NCBI GenBank assembly: GCA_022495995.1
Contig: JAFEMH010000167.1
Coordinates: 496,001 to 560,000 of the forward strand
Direction of reading: 5' to 3'
From: Adenophora triphylla var. japonica
Taxonomy: Eukaryota; Streptophyta; Magnoliopsida; Asterales; Campanulaceae
Length of the DNA: 64,000 nt
Shown here: piece by piece, positions 10,976 through 23,042 of the stretch
Numbering within the stretch: the first letter of the stretch is position 1
Layout: each line of letters starts with the position of its first letter
The notes under the pieces: model-generated
Database searches by the model: none
What the model saw: the letters and a program-made list of their open reading frames with translations, nothing else
Told to the model about the DNA's origin: nothing
Position numbers and translations under genes: made by a program

Positions 10976-11035
10976 AAAAAAAAAAGAGAAAAAAAAAGGC
11001 CAAAAGACCTAATTCCGATAGTTCACCAGAATGAA

Positions 11036-11083
11036 CTACGAAGACCTGAGCCCCTTAGTCTTTCTTGTAAAAGGGGAACGTAG
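11036..11083 (+). other. CTACG/CGTAG hairpin, post-pol copy in B
   Basis: Outer stem CTACG (11036) with CGTAG (11079), inner stem CCCCTT with AAGGGG. Equivalent hairpins occur at 33048 (C) and 62188 (F, minus) with different inner stems that still pair. 11084-11370 beyond it has no recognised feature. Confidence 0.65.
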
Positions 11084-11370
11084 GCAGCCATATATGGTTC
11101 GGTCTAAACAATAAATAATAAAGGGCAATCAAGTTTTCATAAAACGGGTCCTAAGCAATCAATAAGACATCTGAAATTTCCATGAAATGTGTCTTGATTA
11201 ATTTCTAAGATCATATCTTTGTTAAATACAAGTTAAAAACTTCTTGATGAGTTTAAGCACGGTCTACTCTTGACTCTGCTAACCTGCTACAAAGATCTAA
11301 AATACAATAAAATGCCTAATAAACTACTTTTTTTGCAAATGGCAATAAGGGAATCCTAAGAAAAGATTTA

Positions 11371-12861
11371 TCAGTTGTCATTCACTGAGTCTTCTTTGGT
11401 CTTCTTCCCTTTACCTCGACCTCGTCGAGTGTTCTTTCTTTTCTTCTCTATGATGTCGGTCTCCCTCATCTCGATCTCTGGTATCCTCACTGGAGCCTCC
11501 ATCAAACCTGTGTCAATAAGTGCCCTCTCAATACGGGCATGAGTTCGCACTTCCTCCCTCTGAGCCTCAGTCAAGGGAGCGACTTCAGATAGTCTCTTGT
11601 ATTGAGCCTCCATATCCCTGATAAGGTCACCCGACTGGTTATGGCGACTTGCCTTAGCTTCAGTCTCCCTTAGAGTCCTACTCGAGTCGCAGTTATCCCC
11701 CAATAAAGCCTGACGTCTCTCTCCCAATATGACCTGAGTCGCTCCCATCTCCCTCTCATACCAATCCAAGTAGGCCGTAGTCAAGATGATACTTTTCCTG
11801 CTCTTGAGAATGGCCCTGGGTAGAAAAACAGTATATGTACAAGCCCTCGAGAAGAATGAGAAGCTGGCTGGATCCCTCATGTCTAAAGGCACCACCTCCA
11901 TGGTACGGATGTCTTCCCAATCGCCCAACGGCTCCTGTAAGGCCCCGAACTTCCTGGATACCAAGCAGGGAATGTAGAAGGATGGCCAAGAAAACCCTGG
12001 AACCCTCACCACATAGGACTCCTGAAATGTCCTCCGAGTCTGCAACCTCTAGTGAGGTACCCACCAGTGAATATCCGAAGTGGATAACCTAGCCATCATC
12101 AGCTCCCAGTCACCCTGGTCCTGCTGCCTGGGCAAACCCCTCCGAGAAATCACCCAAGGGCACTGAGTCGGCAAAGCCCCAAGCCTCTCCTGTAGCCATA
12201 AAGTCAACACGGTCGGGCTCCCAGACCTCATGAAATGGTTTCCCCTAGCCATCCTGTCAATGCCATGCAGGGTCTCACCCAAAACCAGTGGGATAATATC
12301 CTTCCCAGCCATGCAATCCCTAACCATGTCCAAGAGGCCACCATGACAAATCCCCACGGACTCAGCAGTGAATAGAGACGAGAATATGCAGAGGATGAAG
12401 GCATCCATAGCCACCGTGGTTGTAGCCATATCCGGAGACCCAAACCTGCCCGGGATATCAGAAAGGTCAATCCTGTCCGGAGCTATCATCATCCCCTCAG
12501 CCTCTCCCAGAGATATTTGCAGAAAAGATGCCAACTTTGCCGTTACCGGCACGTTTTCGATCAGAGGAATTGATATAGCCTCAATTTCTGGACCCCCAAT
12601 CAAGGCTCAGAAGTCTTCATAGGTTGGGAAAATCTCGTTGTAAGAAAAGCAGTAAACGTGTCTACGGACGTCCCAAAACCTTGCCGCGACCCTCAAAAGG
12701 TCCCAATCGGGCGGGAGATCCTTCAAATGCCATAAATATTTGATCTTGAAGGTAGTATCGAACAGTCCCTTGTGAGATTGAGAGTTATGTCTCACCCAAG
12801 ATTGAAGATCGGACAGAAAACGGTCTCGTTTCCCCTTTTGCAATCTGACGGGTTTCTCCAT
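11371..12861 (-). pseudogene. Antisense gene 2 of gypsy B, about 496 codons, two premature stops
   Basis: One minus-strand frame runs from ATG 12861 (MEKPVRLQKGKRDRF) to the stop at 11371, interrupted by TGA at 12607-12609 and TAG at 12049-12051. Readable parts include FKIKYLWHLKDLPPDWDLL, FSYNEIFPTYEDF, LGETLHGIDRMARGNHFM, YVVRVPGFSWPSF, and a basic tail (KKRKNTRRGRGKGKKTKED). It resembles the uncharacterised plant proteins that accompany PMD-like proteins in Tat-type retrotransposons, possibly DUF7745; a profile search is needed for the name. Gypsy C carries a shorter, frameshifted homologue at 33370-34450 in the same antisense place, which supports it being a genuine element-borne gene. 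CG-centred palindromes lie 140-180 bp upstream of its ATG. Confidence 0.65.
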
Positions 12862-12994
12862 TGCAAGATGATCAAAGTTGATGTCTTTAGGTCAAAAATA
12901 TGCTCTGGGATCAGTTGGGACAAGTCTAGGGTGAAAATGAAATAAAAAGGCCAAGCCTTGGTTTTATTTTGAAAAAGACCACCCGTGCATGTAA

Positions 12995-13042
12995 CCGTTA
13001 GCCGCACGGCTTCATTTGCCCTCGGTTCCAGACCGCACGGCC
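12995..13042 (-). promoter_or_regulatory. Palindromes upstream of antisense gene 2
   Basis: GCCGCACGGC (13001-13010) and CCGCACGG (13033-13040), each followed on + by TCATTTGCC, match the inverted repeats in LTR B (AGCCGCACGGCTTCATTAGC). They lie about 140-180 bp upstream of the minus-strand ATG at 12861. The remaining 12862-13394 holds AT-rich DNA with no gene seen. Confidence 0.5.
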
Positions 13043-13394
13043 TCATTTGCCATCTGCAGAAAAAAATCTGCAGCAACCCAAGTTGCTGCCCAAAGGGAAT
13101 TTTCACCCCACTTTTCCAACAAAAATCTATACAAAAACATATCCAAACACCAACCATGCAGTTATGTGTCATCACAAATCATTTTGGCCCAGTTTCAGCC
13201 CCAATTCCAAGCAAAAAACTGTCCCGAGGCTCAAGTAATATGCAAATTCATAAATCATAAATTAGAAAAGCAAATAAAATAGTAATACATTATTTTTGCC
13301 CCATCAGCGCCCAAATAAAGCAAAAAATAGACAAATTGTGCATAAAATTGTTCATTGTTTGTTTTCTTCCTCCTAGATCAACCCTAAGGACCTC

Positions 13395-15984
13395 CTAGGC
13401 CTCCGACCCCTCGTCGTCACTACTCAGCTCATAGAAGCTTGTCTCCCTCATCAAATCCTCGCTGTCACTCACATCGGAAAGATGGACATTCATATGCTCA
13501 TATTCAGCTAGCTGCTCCAGGATGCCGGCGTTGGGTCCCTGTCCCCGAGGCATGGCACTAGAAGAATACTCTGAGGCTGATGAGGTGGATGTTGTGCTCC
13601 CGACGTGCCTTCTTTTGCGCACGGGCTCCTGCACGTTCACTGCAGCCTTTGAAGCGCAAGCCAGCTTCTTCACGAGGGACCGGCATATATCCTTCCAGCC
13701 CCTGTTCTGCCTGACCAAGCCGTCATAAGTACGAGCTGGAACCTGAGAAAAAAAGAAGAAGAAAATTTCAGAAAAACCTCGGATTTGCAGAAAGCAAAGA
13801 AATCTGAAAAAGGGAAAAGACCCTAAAGTGTACTCATAGTGCTGTCAGGCGGCAGAGTATACTGGGGCTCCCTCGTGTCAGGGACAGGTATCCTGAACCT
13901 CCTCGGTACCCCGTTGACCACATAAGAGAGATGAGCAGGAGGCATCGGCGGGTCAGTAGGCTCGGCTTCCCCATACCCCTGAGTGACAGCCAGCTTCACT
14001 AGCTTTTGTGGCATCCTCAACTGCTGCTCCACAAAGGTAGCATATGGGGTAGCCAGATCAAAATACTCCTCAGCTGCCACACCGGCCTGATACCTCGCTA
14101 TGTCATCCGCCGACAAGTCCCTGGGCTGCAGCATCCGTGCTGGAGGATCATGAGGAGTAATGGCATCCAATGGAGGGACATGGCCATGCTGCCTGGAAAA
14201 GCGGTCCCCCAGATAAATGATGTCGCATGTCAGGCCCGTCAGCCACCTCCTCTGCCTCGTCGCCTCCATGGCATCCCCTAGCAGAACCTCTGGGTACCTC
14301 CCCCAAGGGTAGAAGTCAACTCCACCATGCCCATCCCTGTTGATGATTGGTCTCACCATCTTGTAGTTAAAAGTGATCCGGGTCTTCCCGGTGAACTTGT
14401 CTCTAGCATCTCCCCTCCAACGGATCATAGCAGGGAAGATGGTAGAATCACTCTGCTGGTTCCACGGAAAGAACCTGATCACCTCGCAAAACCAGACCTG
14501 CATGTTCAAAACATAGAAGAGTCATTTCTTTCAAAAAATCTCAAAGACAGAAAGGAAAAGAGAAAGGAAAGAAGGTGAGAATACCTCAAGCGCAAAGGAG
14601 AAGCAGTCCATAGAAGCAGCCTTATTCCGGCTATACAAATCCACAGAGAAATAAAGCTCAGCCAATCCGGCCTCGCCCCAAGAAACCGTCCCAATCTCAT
14701 CCACATCCTCCAAGGAGTCCAGAAGGCACAGCATAGCTAAAGTCCCAGAGTTGGCAAAGATGGTGACTGACAGCATCAACCACAGAAAAGCTCTCGCAAG
14801 CTGGTAGGCAGTCACCTCATTGGCGATAAATCCATGCATGCAGTTCAGGACTGCCACCTCAACATTCCTCGTCTCCATCCCCAGCCCCTTAGGCTGGAGG
14901 TCAAACCCAACCAGAGCTCTGAACTCCTCAGCCGTGATATGGTCCCTCCAGGTCACAGGCCTCCCGGTGAACTGCAAGCCTGTAATAACAGTAAAGTCGG
15001 CCGGAGTCACCGTAAGCTCTCCCCAGCTGAGATGAAAGTTGTGGGTGGTGTCCCACCAGAACTCCGAGAGGGCCTGGATCAAGCCCTTGCTCTTCGAGGT
15101 CACGTGAATGCCTCTGCCAATAGCCTCAATGAACAAATCAAGGCCGGTAGCTCTCACTAGCTGCTTGGGGCTCACCCCATCCTTCTCAAAGTCGGGCATC
15201 CTCTCCCATAGCCTCACAGCAACCTCAGAAGGTCCCCTAGACTTGTTCTCCTGTAGGAGAACACAACAAAAAAATGTGTCAGTCCTTCATCTCATTTCAA
15301 AAGCATGCATATATTCAAAAGTGCACTTATTTTCAAAGAAAAGCATTCATAAAAATTTCTAGCATCCTTTGCATAGAAAATGTGTCTTTCATCATTTGAA
15401 ACGCATCGTGTCAAGCACATTGCTCTCCTAAGCACAAAATTCTGATTTTCAAAATTATTTGCACATAAGCATTAATTTTTTCAAAAAATGGCATGCATGA
15501 ATCATTTTCATCGTCCAAAATCCCGTTTCCTCGTCCATGATCAAAATATTGACCTAGTTCTAGCACATGCAAGAACTCCGTCACATTTTAGACAATTATT
15601 TTTCTTACTTTATTTTCGAAAAAAATGGATCATTCTCATTATTTTTCAAATAAATTGCACATGCATGTTCGTTTATCTTCTTAGCCTCATAGGTTAATCA
15701 GCAAAATTCCAAAGTCATCACCAAAAATCCTAGGAAAATTTGAGAAATTCCTAAAACTCGGGTCAAGCCCTAAAATCAATCAAAATTCAATCAAAATTGA
15801 CGGAATCGAGCAAATCAAGGATGCTTACCCCAACCGATTGAGGTTTCGTTGATTTGTGCTCTCCCCTATCGGGATAAAGCTCCGATAGAGGTGTATTGAA
15901 GTCATACTTCCTCTCCGTTCGGACAAGCTCCCTCCTCCTCCTTCGAGCGGCCTCGGAGATGTTCCTCCATGCTTGCCTAGGCAT
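13395..15984 (-). CDS. Antisense four-exon plant-mobile-domain protein in gypsy B, about 608 aa
   Basis: Four minus-strand exons join in frame: 15984-15829 (52 codons, ATG start MPRQAWRNISEAARRRRREL), 15250-14585 (222 codons), 14497-13834 (664 nt) and 13735-13395 (TAG stop). Introns are GTAAGC...CTACAG, GTATTC...ATGCAG and GTACAC...TTCCAG, with phases 0, 0 and 1 matching across each junction; I found no internal stop. For intron 3 the nearer CTCAG acceptor would give a stop, so TTCCAG is preferred. Residues about 116-143 (FWWDTTHNFHLSWGELTVTP and following) fit the plant mobile domain seen in MAIN-like proteins and transposon relatives. The C-terminus is acidic and Ser-rich. PMD function in elements is unknown; expression is not shown by sequence. 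The splice model is my inference. Confidence 0.75.
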
Positions 15985-16120
15985 CGGATTCCCCTCCGGA
16001 TCCGTCTAAATCAAAAGAAGCAAAGGAATTGAAGGATTTTCGAAAATTCTTTCTCTCCTCTCTCTCTATTCCTCGGCAGCAGAAGGGTGGCAACGGTGCC
16101 CAATGCCCGTCCAACTCCAG

Positions 16121-16191
16121 TTTTAAATAAATTGGTGAAAATAAACTTCAGGCCGTGCGGCCTCTTTTGCCCCCGTCTCATGCCGGGCGAC
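16121..16191 (-). promoter_or_regulatory. Putative promoter of the antisense PMD gene
   Basis: On the minus strand GGCCGTGCGGCC (16151-16162) and a weaker GCCGGGCGAC (about 16182) lie upstream of a TATA-like TTATTTAAAA (16121-16130), which is about 137 bp upstream of the ATG at 15984. The layout copies the LTR B promoter. 16192-16316 has no other feature seen. Confidence 0.5.
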
Positions 16192-16321
16192 TTCTTTTTC
16201 TCTGAGTAGAAATTACATCTTTACCCCTGTACTTTCCACTTGGGCATACAACTCCCGTTATTTCTTCACTAGAGTAACGATGTGATCCCAAGTATATCCG
16301 GTATCTCCTAGAAGAATTAAT

Positions 16322-17677
16322 TGTTGGGTTTTACGGGTCCATGCGCAGCGGAATTAAGCATTAAAAACATAAAACCCAAGAAGCCCTAGGATCCGTTCTA
16401 TACAATTAATTTAAATTCCTATGAGATAGAATTTTACCAACCTTGAACGCTTTCCGTTCTTGAGCTATCGAACGATTTGATTATGTGATTTCGAATCACA
16501 AACTTCGTTCTTCAACTTGCTTGAACTCTAGGCCTTGATCGATGAACGAGCGAAGACCCTCTTTCGGTATCCACACCTTTGAATGAATTCAAGAACGATT
16601 TCTTGATGATTGCTAGATCAAAACCTTGAAGAATATTGAGAGTATTTTGTTATGAATTTTGCTTGAAAATTTTGGCTAGGCCATTAGGGTTGACAGACCT
16701 CTTATATTTATACTACTTTAGTATGAATATGTTTCCTAATCGAATTAGGAGACCAGGCTGTCAACCACGTCTGGTGGCCAGATATGTCGCGCGGTATAGT
16801 CTGCCATATGGCCAGATATGTCGCGCGGTATAGTCTGCCACATACAGAAACTCTCAATCATTCTTCCTTTGGTTTAACCAATTCATTCTAGTTGTGTGTG
16901 ACCCAATAGGATTATATTATGTTGGCAATGAGTTCGATCATATCGAATCCCATAAGACATAAGCGGACTCTAGCAAGCCATTATGTCTACCCAAATAATA
17001 TAACGTAAGAGTTCACGTTTCCAATGGTACACTTCCATTTCTCCCTTTGTCTCACGATGTTATATTGAACACAAGTCATGGTCCTTGTCAACTTGTCTTT
17101 GTTCAATGCTTTCTCGATTCTTGAGTATAATGATAGTTCCAATCATATTGGGGTACGGCCATACACTTTCATCATTATCACTCATCGAGGGGCCCAAGCA
17201 AAACATCTCTCTTCCGAGGGACAAATTCCATCTTGACTTATCATCCTTCCCATCATGAATCCGATCATGCCAAAGATAGCCTTTATAAATATCGTGTTAA
17301 GATATCGTTTGACTAAAATCAAACATGACTTTCATCATATGTAAGGTCATGATAATCTCAGGTCTAGGGACTAAATGAAGTAACCTTATGAGATTTAATT
17401 ATGACATTTGACCATGACATAAATCTCATGCGGGTCATGTCCAGTCACTTGTTCTCTAACAAGTACCCATAATTTCAATGTGCATCTCTATGCATATAAT
17501 CATCGTATGATTATCCATTGACAATTATACTAATTATTCTCTTAATAATTAGGGACGGAGATTATTATAAACAAATATACAAAACATATAATAATCAAAT
17601 GATAAACATCTCATATAATAATAAATAATGTCAACACATAAGTCTATCAATCATAGGCCTAGGGCATAACACTAACA
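16322..17677 (-). repeat. Copia 1 LTR, 3' on the element strand (1356 bp)
   Basis: On + it runs TGTTGGGTTTTACGGG to GGGCATAACACTAACA. TATATTTATA (about 16704-16713) is the TATA region on the minus strand, with TATGTCGCGCGGTATA at 16783-16798 and 16817-16832 upstream of it. It is 12 bp longer than its partner because of a small indel near 16848-16862. Confidence 0.95.
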
Positions 17678-17690
17678 GTCTCCCACTTGC
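17678..17690 (-). other. Polypurine tract of copia 1
   Basis: The minus strand reads AAGTGGGAGAC directly before the LTR start TGTTAG, the usual site for priming plus-strand synthesis. Copia 3 has the same tract at 47743. Confidence 0.8.
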
Positions 17691-17691
17691 A

Positions 17692-20600
17692 CTAGGCCCA
17701 ATCTACCATGTATCGAATACCCATGGACCTAACATGACCATCATGCTTAGCTTGCGGGAGAGCCTTAGTTAATGGGTCCTCCACGTTGTCATCAGTGTCT
17801 ACTCTGCATATCTTTACGTCTTCCCTTTCACATATCTCTCGGATAATGTGGAAACGTCAAAGTATGTGTTTGGATCTCTGGTGTGACCTTGGTTCCTTTG
17901 CTTGTGCAATGGCACCATTGTTGTCACAGTAAAGTTCAATAGGGTCTCTGATGCTTGGAACGACTTCCAAATCACTAATGAACTTTTTGATCCAAACTGC
18001 TTCCTTAGCTGCATCGCATGCCACTATGTACTCATCTTCGGTTGTAGAATCAGCGACGGTACTTTTCTTAGAACTTTTCCAACTCACAGTGCCTCCATTA
18101 AGCGTAAACAAAAATCCAGACTGCGATCTGAAATCATCTTTGTCGGTTTGGAAGCTAGCATCTGTGTAGCCTTTTACTACAAGATCTTCTTCCATTCCTC
18201 CAAAGACCAAGAATACATCCTTAGTTCTTCATAAGTATTTAAGGATATTCTTGACTGCTATCCAATGTGGTTCGCCGGGATCCGATTGGTACCTACTCGT
18301 CATACTTAGAGCACACGAGACATCGGGTCTAGTACATAACATAGCATACATGATAGACCCAATTGCCGAAGCATATGGAATACCATTCATTCTCTTTCGC
18401 TCATCATTAGTCTTAGGACTTTGATTCTTGCTAAGAGATATACCATGTAACATTGGCAAGTTTCCCCTTTTAGAATTTTCCATTTGGAATCTTCTAAGAA
18501 CCTTGTCAATGTAAGTACTTTGACTTAAACCAATCATCCTCTTGGATCTATCTCTATAGATCTTGATACCAAGGATATATGCGGCTTCGCCCATATCTTT
18601 CATTGAAAAACACTTTCCCAACCAAGACTTAACAGTCTGTAGTGCAGAAACGTCATTTCCAATGAGTAAGATATCGTCGACATACAACACTAAAAATAGT
18701 GCTACGCTCCCACTAATTTTCTTGTATACACAAGGTTCATCTTCGTTTTTGATAAAGCCAAACTCTTTGATTGCTTCATCAAAACGTAGATTCCAACTCC
18801 TAGAAGCTTGCTTCAATCCATAAATGGATTTCTGCAACTTACACACCTTGTTAGAATTTTCTGGACTGACAAAACCTTCAGGTTGTATCATGTATACATC
18901 CTCAAGTAACTTCCCATTAAGGAAAGCTGTTTTGACATCCATTTGCCATATTTCATAGTCATAATATGCGGCTATGGCAATTAAAATTCTAATAGACTTA
19001 AGCATGGCTACAGGCGAAAAGGTTTCATCATAGTCGATGCCATGAATCTGCCTATATCCCTTAGCTACAAGCCTAGCCTTATAGGTGTGCACCTTCCCAT
19101 CCATGTCGGTCTTCTTCTTGAAGACCCATTTGCACCCTATGGTTTTTACACCTTCGGGTGGATCAATCAAGTTCCAAACTTGATTATCAGCCATGGATTG
19201 TAATTCGGACTTCATGGCCTCTTGCCATTTTTCCGAATCAGGAGCAGACATCGCTTCTTGATAGCAAGTAGGTTCATCGTTTTCGATTAACTCCACTTCA
19301 TCACTTTCCGTAACGAGAAATCCATATCTCTCGGGTTCGGATCGTGACCTACCACTTCGGCAAAGAACTTGTGCATCTTGAACAGGTTCCACAACTCTTT
19401 GTGAACTTGGTTCAGTCTCTACCATTGGTTCAATGTTGTTTTCGAGTTCTCGAATTTCTTCGAGATCTATTTTACTCCCACTGGTTCCTTTGCGAAGAAA
19501 CTCCTTTTCTAAGAAAGTACCATTTCGAGCAACAAACACTTTGTTCTCGTTTCGGTTGTAGAAATAGTATCCTTTGGTTTCCTTAGGATAACCCACGAAA
19601 ACACATTTATCAGACTTAGGTGCTAGCTTGTCAGAAGTTAACTTCTTGACATATGTATCGCAACCCCAAATCTTCATGAAAGACAAACTAGGTTTTCTTC
19701 CATGCCACATCTCATATGGGGTCTTTTGAACCAATTTGGTAGGAACTCTATTTATAGTGAAAGGAGCAGTTTCTAGTGCATGTCCCCAAAAGGATAAAGG
19801 AAGCTCAACTTGACTCATCATAGAACGAACCATGTCTAACAAGGTTCTATTCCTCCTTTCAGACACACCATTCCATTGTGGTGTTCCGGGTGGAGAGAGT
19901 TCTGAAACGATTCCACAACTCTTAAGATGACTGTCAAATTCTTGGCTCAAATATTCACCACCTCGATCGGATTGAAGTACCTTAATAGTTTTGCCAAGTT
20001 GATTTTGCACCTCATTTTGAAATATTCAAAATATCTCAAACGATTCACTTTTATGTTTCATTAGATAAACATATCCAAATCTACTATAATCATCAGTGAA
20101 TGTTATGAAGTACCGAAATCCTCCCCTAGCATCGCTACTCATAGGCCCACATACATCGGTATGTATGAGTCCTAATAAGTCGCCCGCCCTTTCACCGGTT
20201 TTGGTAAATGGGTCCTTGGTCATCTTGCCAAGTAAACAAGATTCGCATGTCTCATAAGATTCATAATCATGTGAGTCCAAAAATCCATCTTTGTGGAGTT
20301 TAGAAATGCGTTTCTCATTTATATGGCCAAGACGACAATGCCATAAGTAAGTGTGGTTTACATCATTGGGTTTAGATCTCTTGTTAATGTTATAGATATC
20401 ATTATCACAATTTTCAACATCAAGAATATAAAGGCCATTGAATGAAACAGCAGTACAATAATGCATATCACTCTTGTAAATGGAAAATTTCTTATCACAT
20501 ATAAGAAAATTAAAACCTTCATTATCCAAACATGAAATCGAAATAATATTCCTACTTAAAGCTGGAACGTAATAACAATTGTTCAAAACAAGTATTAGTC

Positions 20601-21660
20601 CACTAGGTAAAGTAACTTCATAAGTTCCTACGGCTAATGCAACAACTCTTGCTCCATTCCCCACACGTAGGTCCACTTCACCTTCCTTAAGCATCCTTCT
20701 GTTCTTTAGACCTTGCACATTTAAACAAATGTGAGTTCCACATCCGGTATCCAATACCCAAGAACTAGAAGTAGATAGGAATATATCTATAACAAAGATA
20801 CCTGAAGTCGAAGCAACTCCTTTGCTCTTCTTCAGTGCTTCCTTGTATTTTGCGCAGTTTCTCCTCCAATGTCCAATCTCATTGCAATGGAAGCAGACTG
20901 CGTCCTCTTGGGACTTAGGCTTAGCCTCTTTAGGCTTGGGAGCCTCTTTGGGTTTGGCAACTTTTGCCTTAGGATTAGCAACCTTTGCCTTTCCTTTACC
21001 CTTGAAACCCTTCCCCTTATTAACCATTAGCACTTGGTCGGTTTTCTTCTCGACAATATTGGTTTCCGCAGTGTTCAACATTTGAACTAACTCGGAAAGG
21101 TTTTTATTCATTCCACCCATGTTATAGTGCATTATGAAATTACTAAAACTTTTGGGTAATGAATTCAATATTATGTCGGTGGCCAACTCTTGGCTAATTG
21201 GAAAACCGAGCCTTTCAAGATGCTCAATGTGGCCCTTCAACTTAAGAGCATGAGGACCAACAGCTTGTCCTTCACTCATCTTGCATGAGGTCAAGACCGT
21301 AACTGTGTTGTACCTTTCTTGCCTAGCTTGTACTTGGAACATTTCCATCAGTCGATTGTTTAAGTCAACTGTCCCCAAGTGCTCAAGATCCTTCTGAAGG
21401 TTCTTGCACATGGCGGAGAGCATAAGGCAACCAACATCTGTAGAGTCACGCTTGTGCTTCAGATATTGATCCCTTACTGCCCTAGTAGCATTGGCAGCAG
21501 GTTCAGGTGGAATAGGTTCCTCGAGAACGTACAGTTTTTCTTCTTGCTTGAGAACAATTCTCAAACTACGGATCCAATCCATATAGTTAGTACCATTCTC
21601 TTCCAACTTTTCCTTCTCAAGGACAGATCGCAGTGAAAAGTGATTATTGTTTGATGCCAT
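17692..21660 (-). pseudogene. Copia 1 gag-pol polyprotein, full length with three stops
   Basis: A single frame of about 1322 codons from ATG 21660 (MASNNNHFSLRSVLEKEKL) to TAG 17692-17694. Order: gag with zinc knuckle CFHCNEIGHWRRNC (residues 256-269); protease WVLDTGCGTH (DTG 304-306); HHCC pre-integrase region (H441, H446, C472, C475); integrase core with GLIHTDVCGP (D501), SDRGGEY and NGVSERRNR; reverse transcriptase with YVDDILLIG; RNase H beginning GYTDASFQTD. Internal TGA codons lie at 20026-20028, 18229-18231 and 17857-17859; related copies have arginine at the first, and the context fits arginine at the others, so all can come from CGA to TGA change. No frameshift is seen. Products would replicate copia mRNA in virus-like particles, but this copy cannot make a complete polyprotein. 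Confidence 0.95.
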
Positions 21661-23029
21661 TTATTCTACAAAAGGATATACATAAAATATGAACACATAT
21701 AAGTAAACATATTATATGAAAAGTATAATGCATTTATAAAATGCTCCCACTAAATTATACACCTTCAAATGCAAATAAGCATAATATACATTTAATGGGC
21801 TAAGATCCAACTTTAATTCAATTTCAAGTTTGCTATGGCAAACCGCTCAAAATTAAATTAATTAGGTAGAAAACATCAATCATATCACATATATGACTCT
21901 TAGATCTTTTATGAGATTCATTCAAGACATCATATGTCTAGGCATATTTTAATCTCATCTTATGCCTTGGGTCCAAAACCATTTTGATAACCCAATTAAG
22001 TTCATTCACTTTAAACGTATAGGAACCACCATTTCCTCATCTTGCTCGCATTCGAATAGAATCAAAGCACCTTGCTATGGCAAGCCCGCCCAAAACTATC
22101 CGAATGGTCTCAAGTGTTTTAATCATGAATTGGCATAAAGAACTTAAAAGTTAAATGAAGGTTCTTTAAAGGTAGATTATAAGCATATCAGCAAAGATAT
22201 TCATAATCGTGCACCAGGTAAGTTCCCAGGAAGATAGGTGAGCCACAAGGACTACTTAAGTACCAACTCTTCCTTAGACAGAACTCTCCTAGACATGCAC
22301 AATCAGAAATCAGCTCTGATTTGGCAACATAATCACTACCTTTTATAAACAATCAGTTTCCTTTTAAATTTCGCGTAATTATGACTTGTTTCCATAAACA
22401 ATCATAAAATCCAAAATTTTAATGTCTAAATCTAAACATATTAGGAAACTATAATGCAATGTTTCAACTAAACATAAAATTTCTTAGCACGTAAGAACAA
22501 GTAAAACATGCATCGCAAAAAATCATTAAAATCATATTTTAATCATTTAAGCATGAATAAATAATGAATAAATCTAGCATAGCCCTATAAACATAACTTT
22601 ATAGCATCCAGATTAACACAAAAATATATCAGATTGTAAACACAATCACAAATTAGCAGAAAAATTAAACATACTGATTCTGCCCAGATTTGGCATATTA
22701 TGTCGCGTGACAACATCAGCCATATGGCTAGATTTGTCACGTGACATACATTTCCAGATTATCAGATTTCCACATGTGGCTTACTATGTCGCACGACGTA
22801 GGTAGCCAGTTCGCAGAATTTCCAGATTCAATCAATTCAGATCACATGGCAATTAAATCATATAAAACAACCCTTTTACAGATTTAATTCATCATGATTA
22901 GAAAACGATTTTCATATTGTTTCACATAAACAACCAAAATTCTATCGCATACAAAAACATGCAATAAGCATATAAACAATTTATATCTTAAATCTAGCAT
23001 GTTAATTCAAACTTAACCATACGAACGGG
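21661..23029 (-). other. Copia 1 leader between PBS and gag
   Basis: No gene seen in about 1.37 kb. It is AT-rich and contains copies of the LTR palindrome family at 22697-22802 (TTATGTCGCGTGACAA, TTTGTCACGTGACATA, CTATGTCGCACGACGTA). The equivalent leader of copia 3 has four copies at 52503-52650. Confidence 0.7.
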
Positions 23030-23041
23030 GCTCTGATACCA
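23030..23041 (-). other. Copia 1 primer-binding site
   Basis: The minus strand reads TGGTATCAGAGC one base after the LTR end, complementary to the 3' end of plant initiator methionine tRNA, the normal primer of Ty1/copia elements. Confidence 0.95.
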
Positions 23042-23042
23042 C

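Noticed and set aside
13016..13282. Plus-strand frames between the antisense genes (also 14006-14281, 14834-15160)
   Set aside because: They are shadows of antisense exons or lie in low-complexity upstream DNA; no recognisable protein.
18563..19586. Plus-strand frames inside copia 1 (also 20822-21085, 21379-21636)
   Set aside because: They are opposite-strand shadows of the copia gag-pol frame with no domain of their own.
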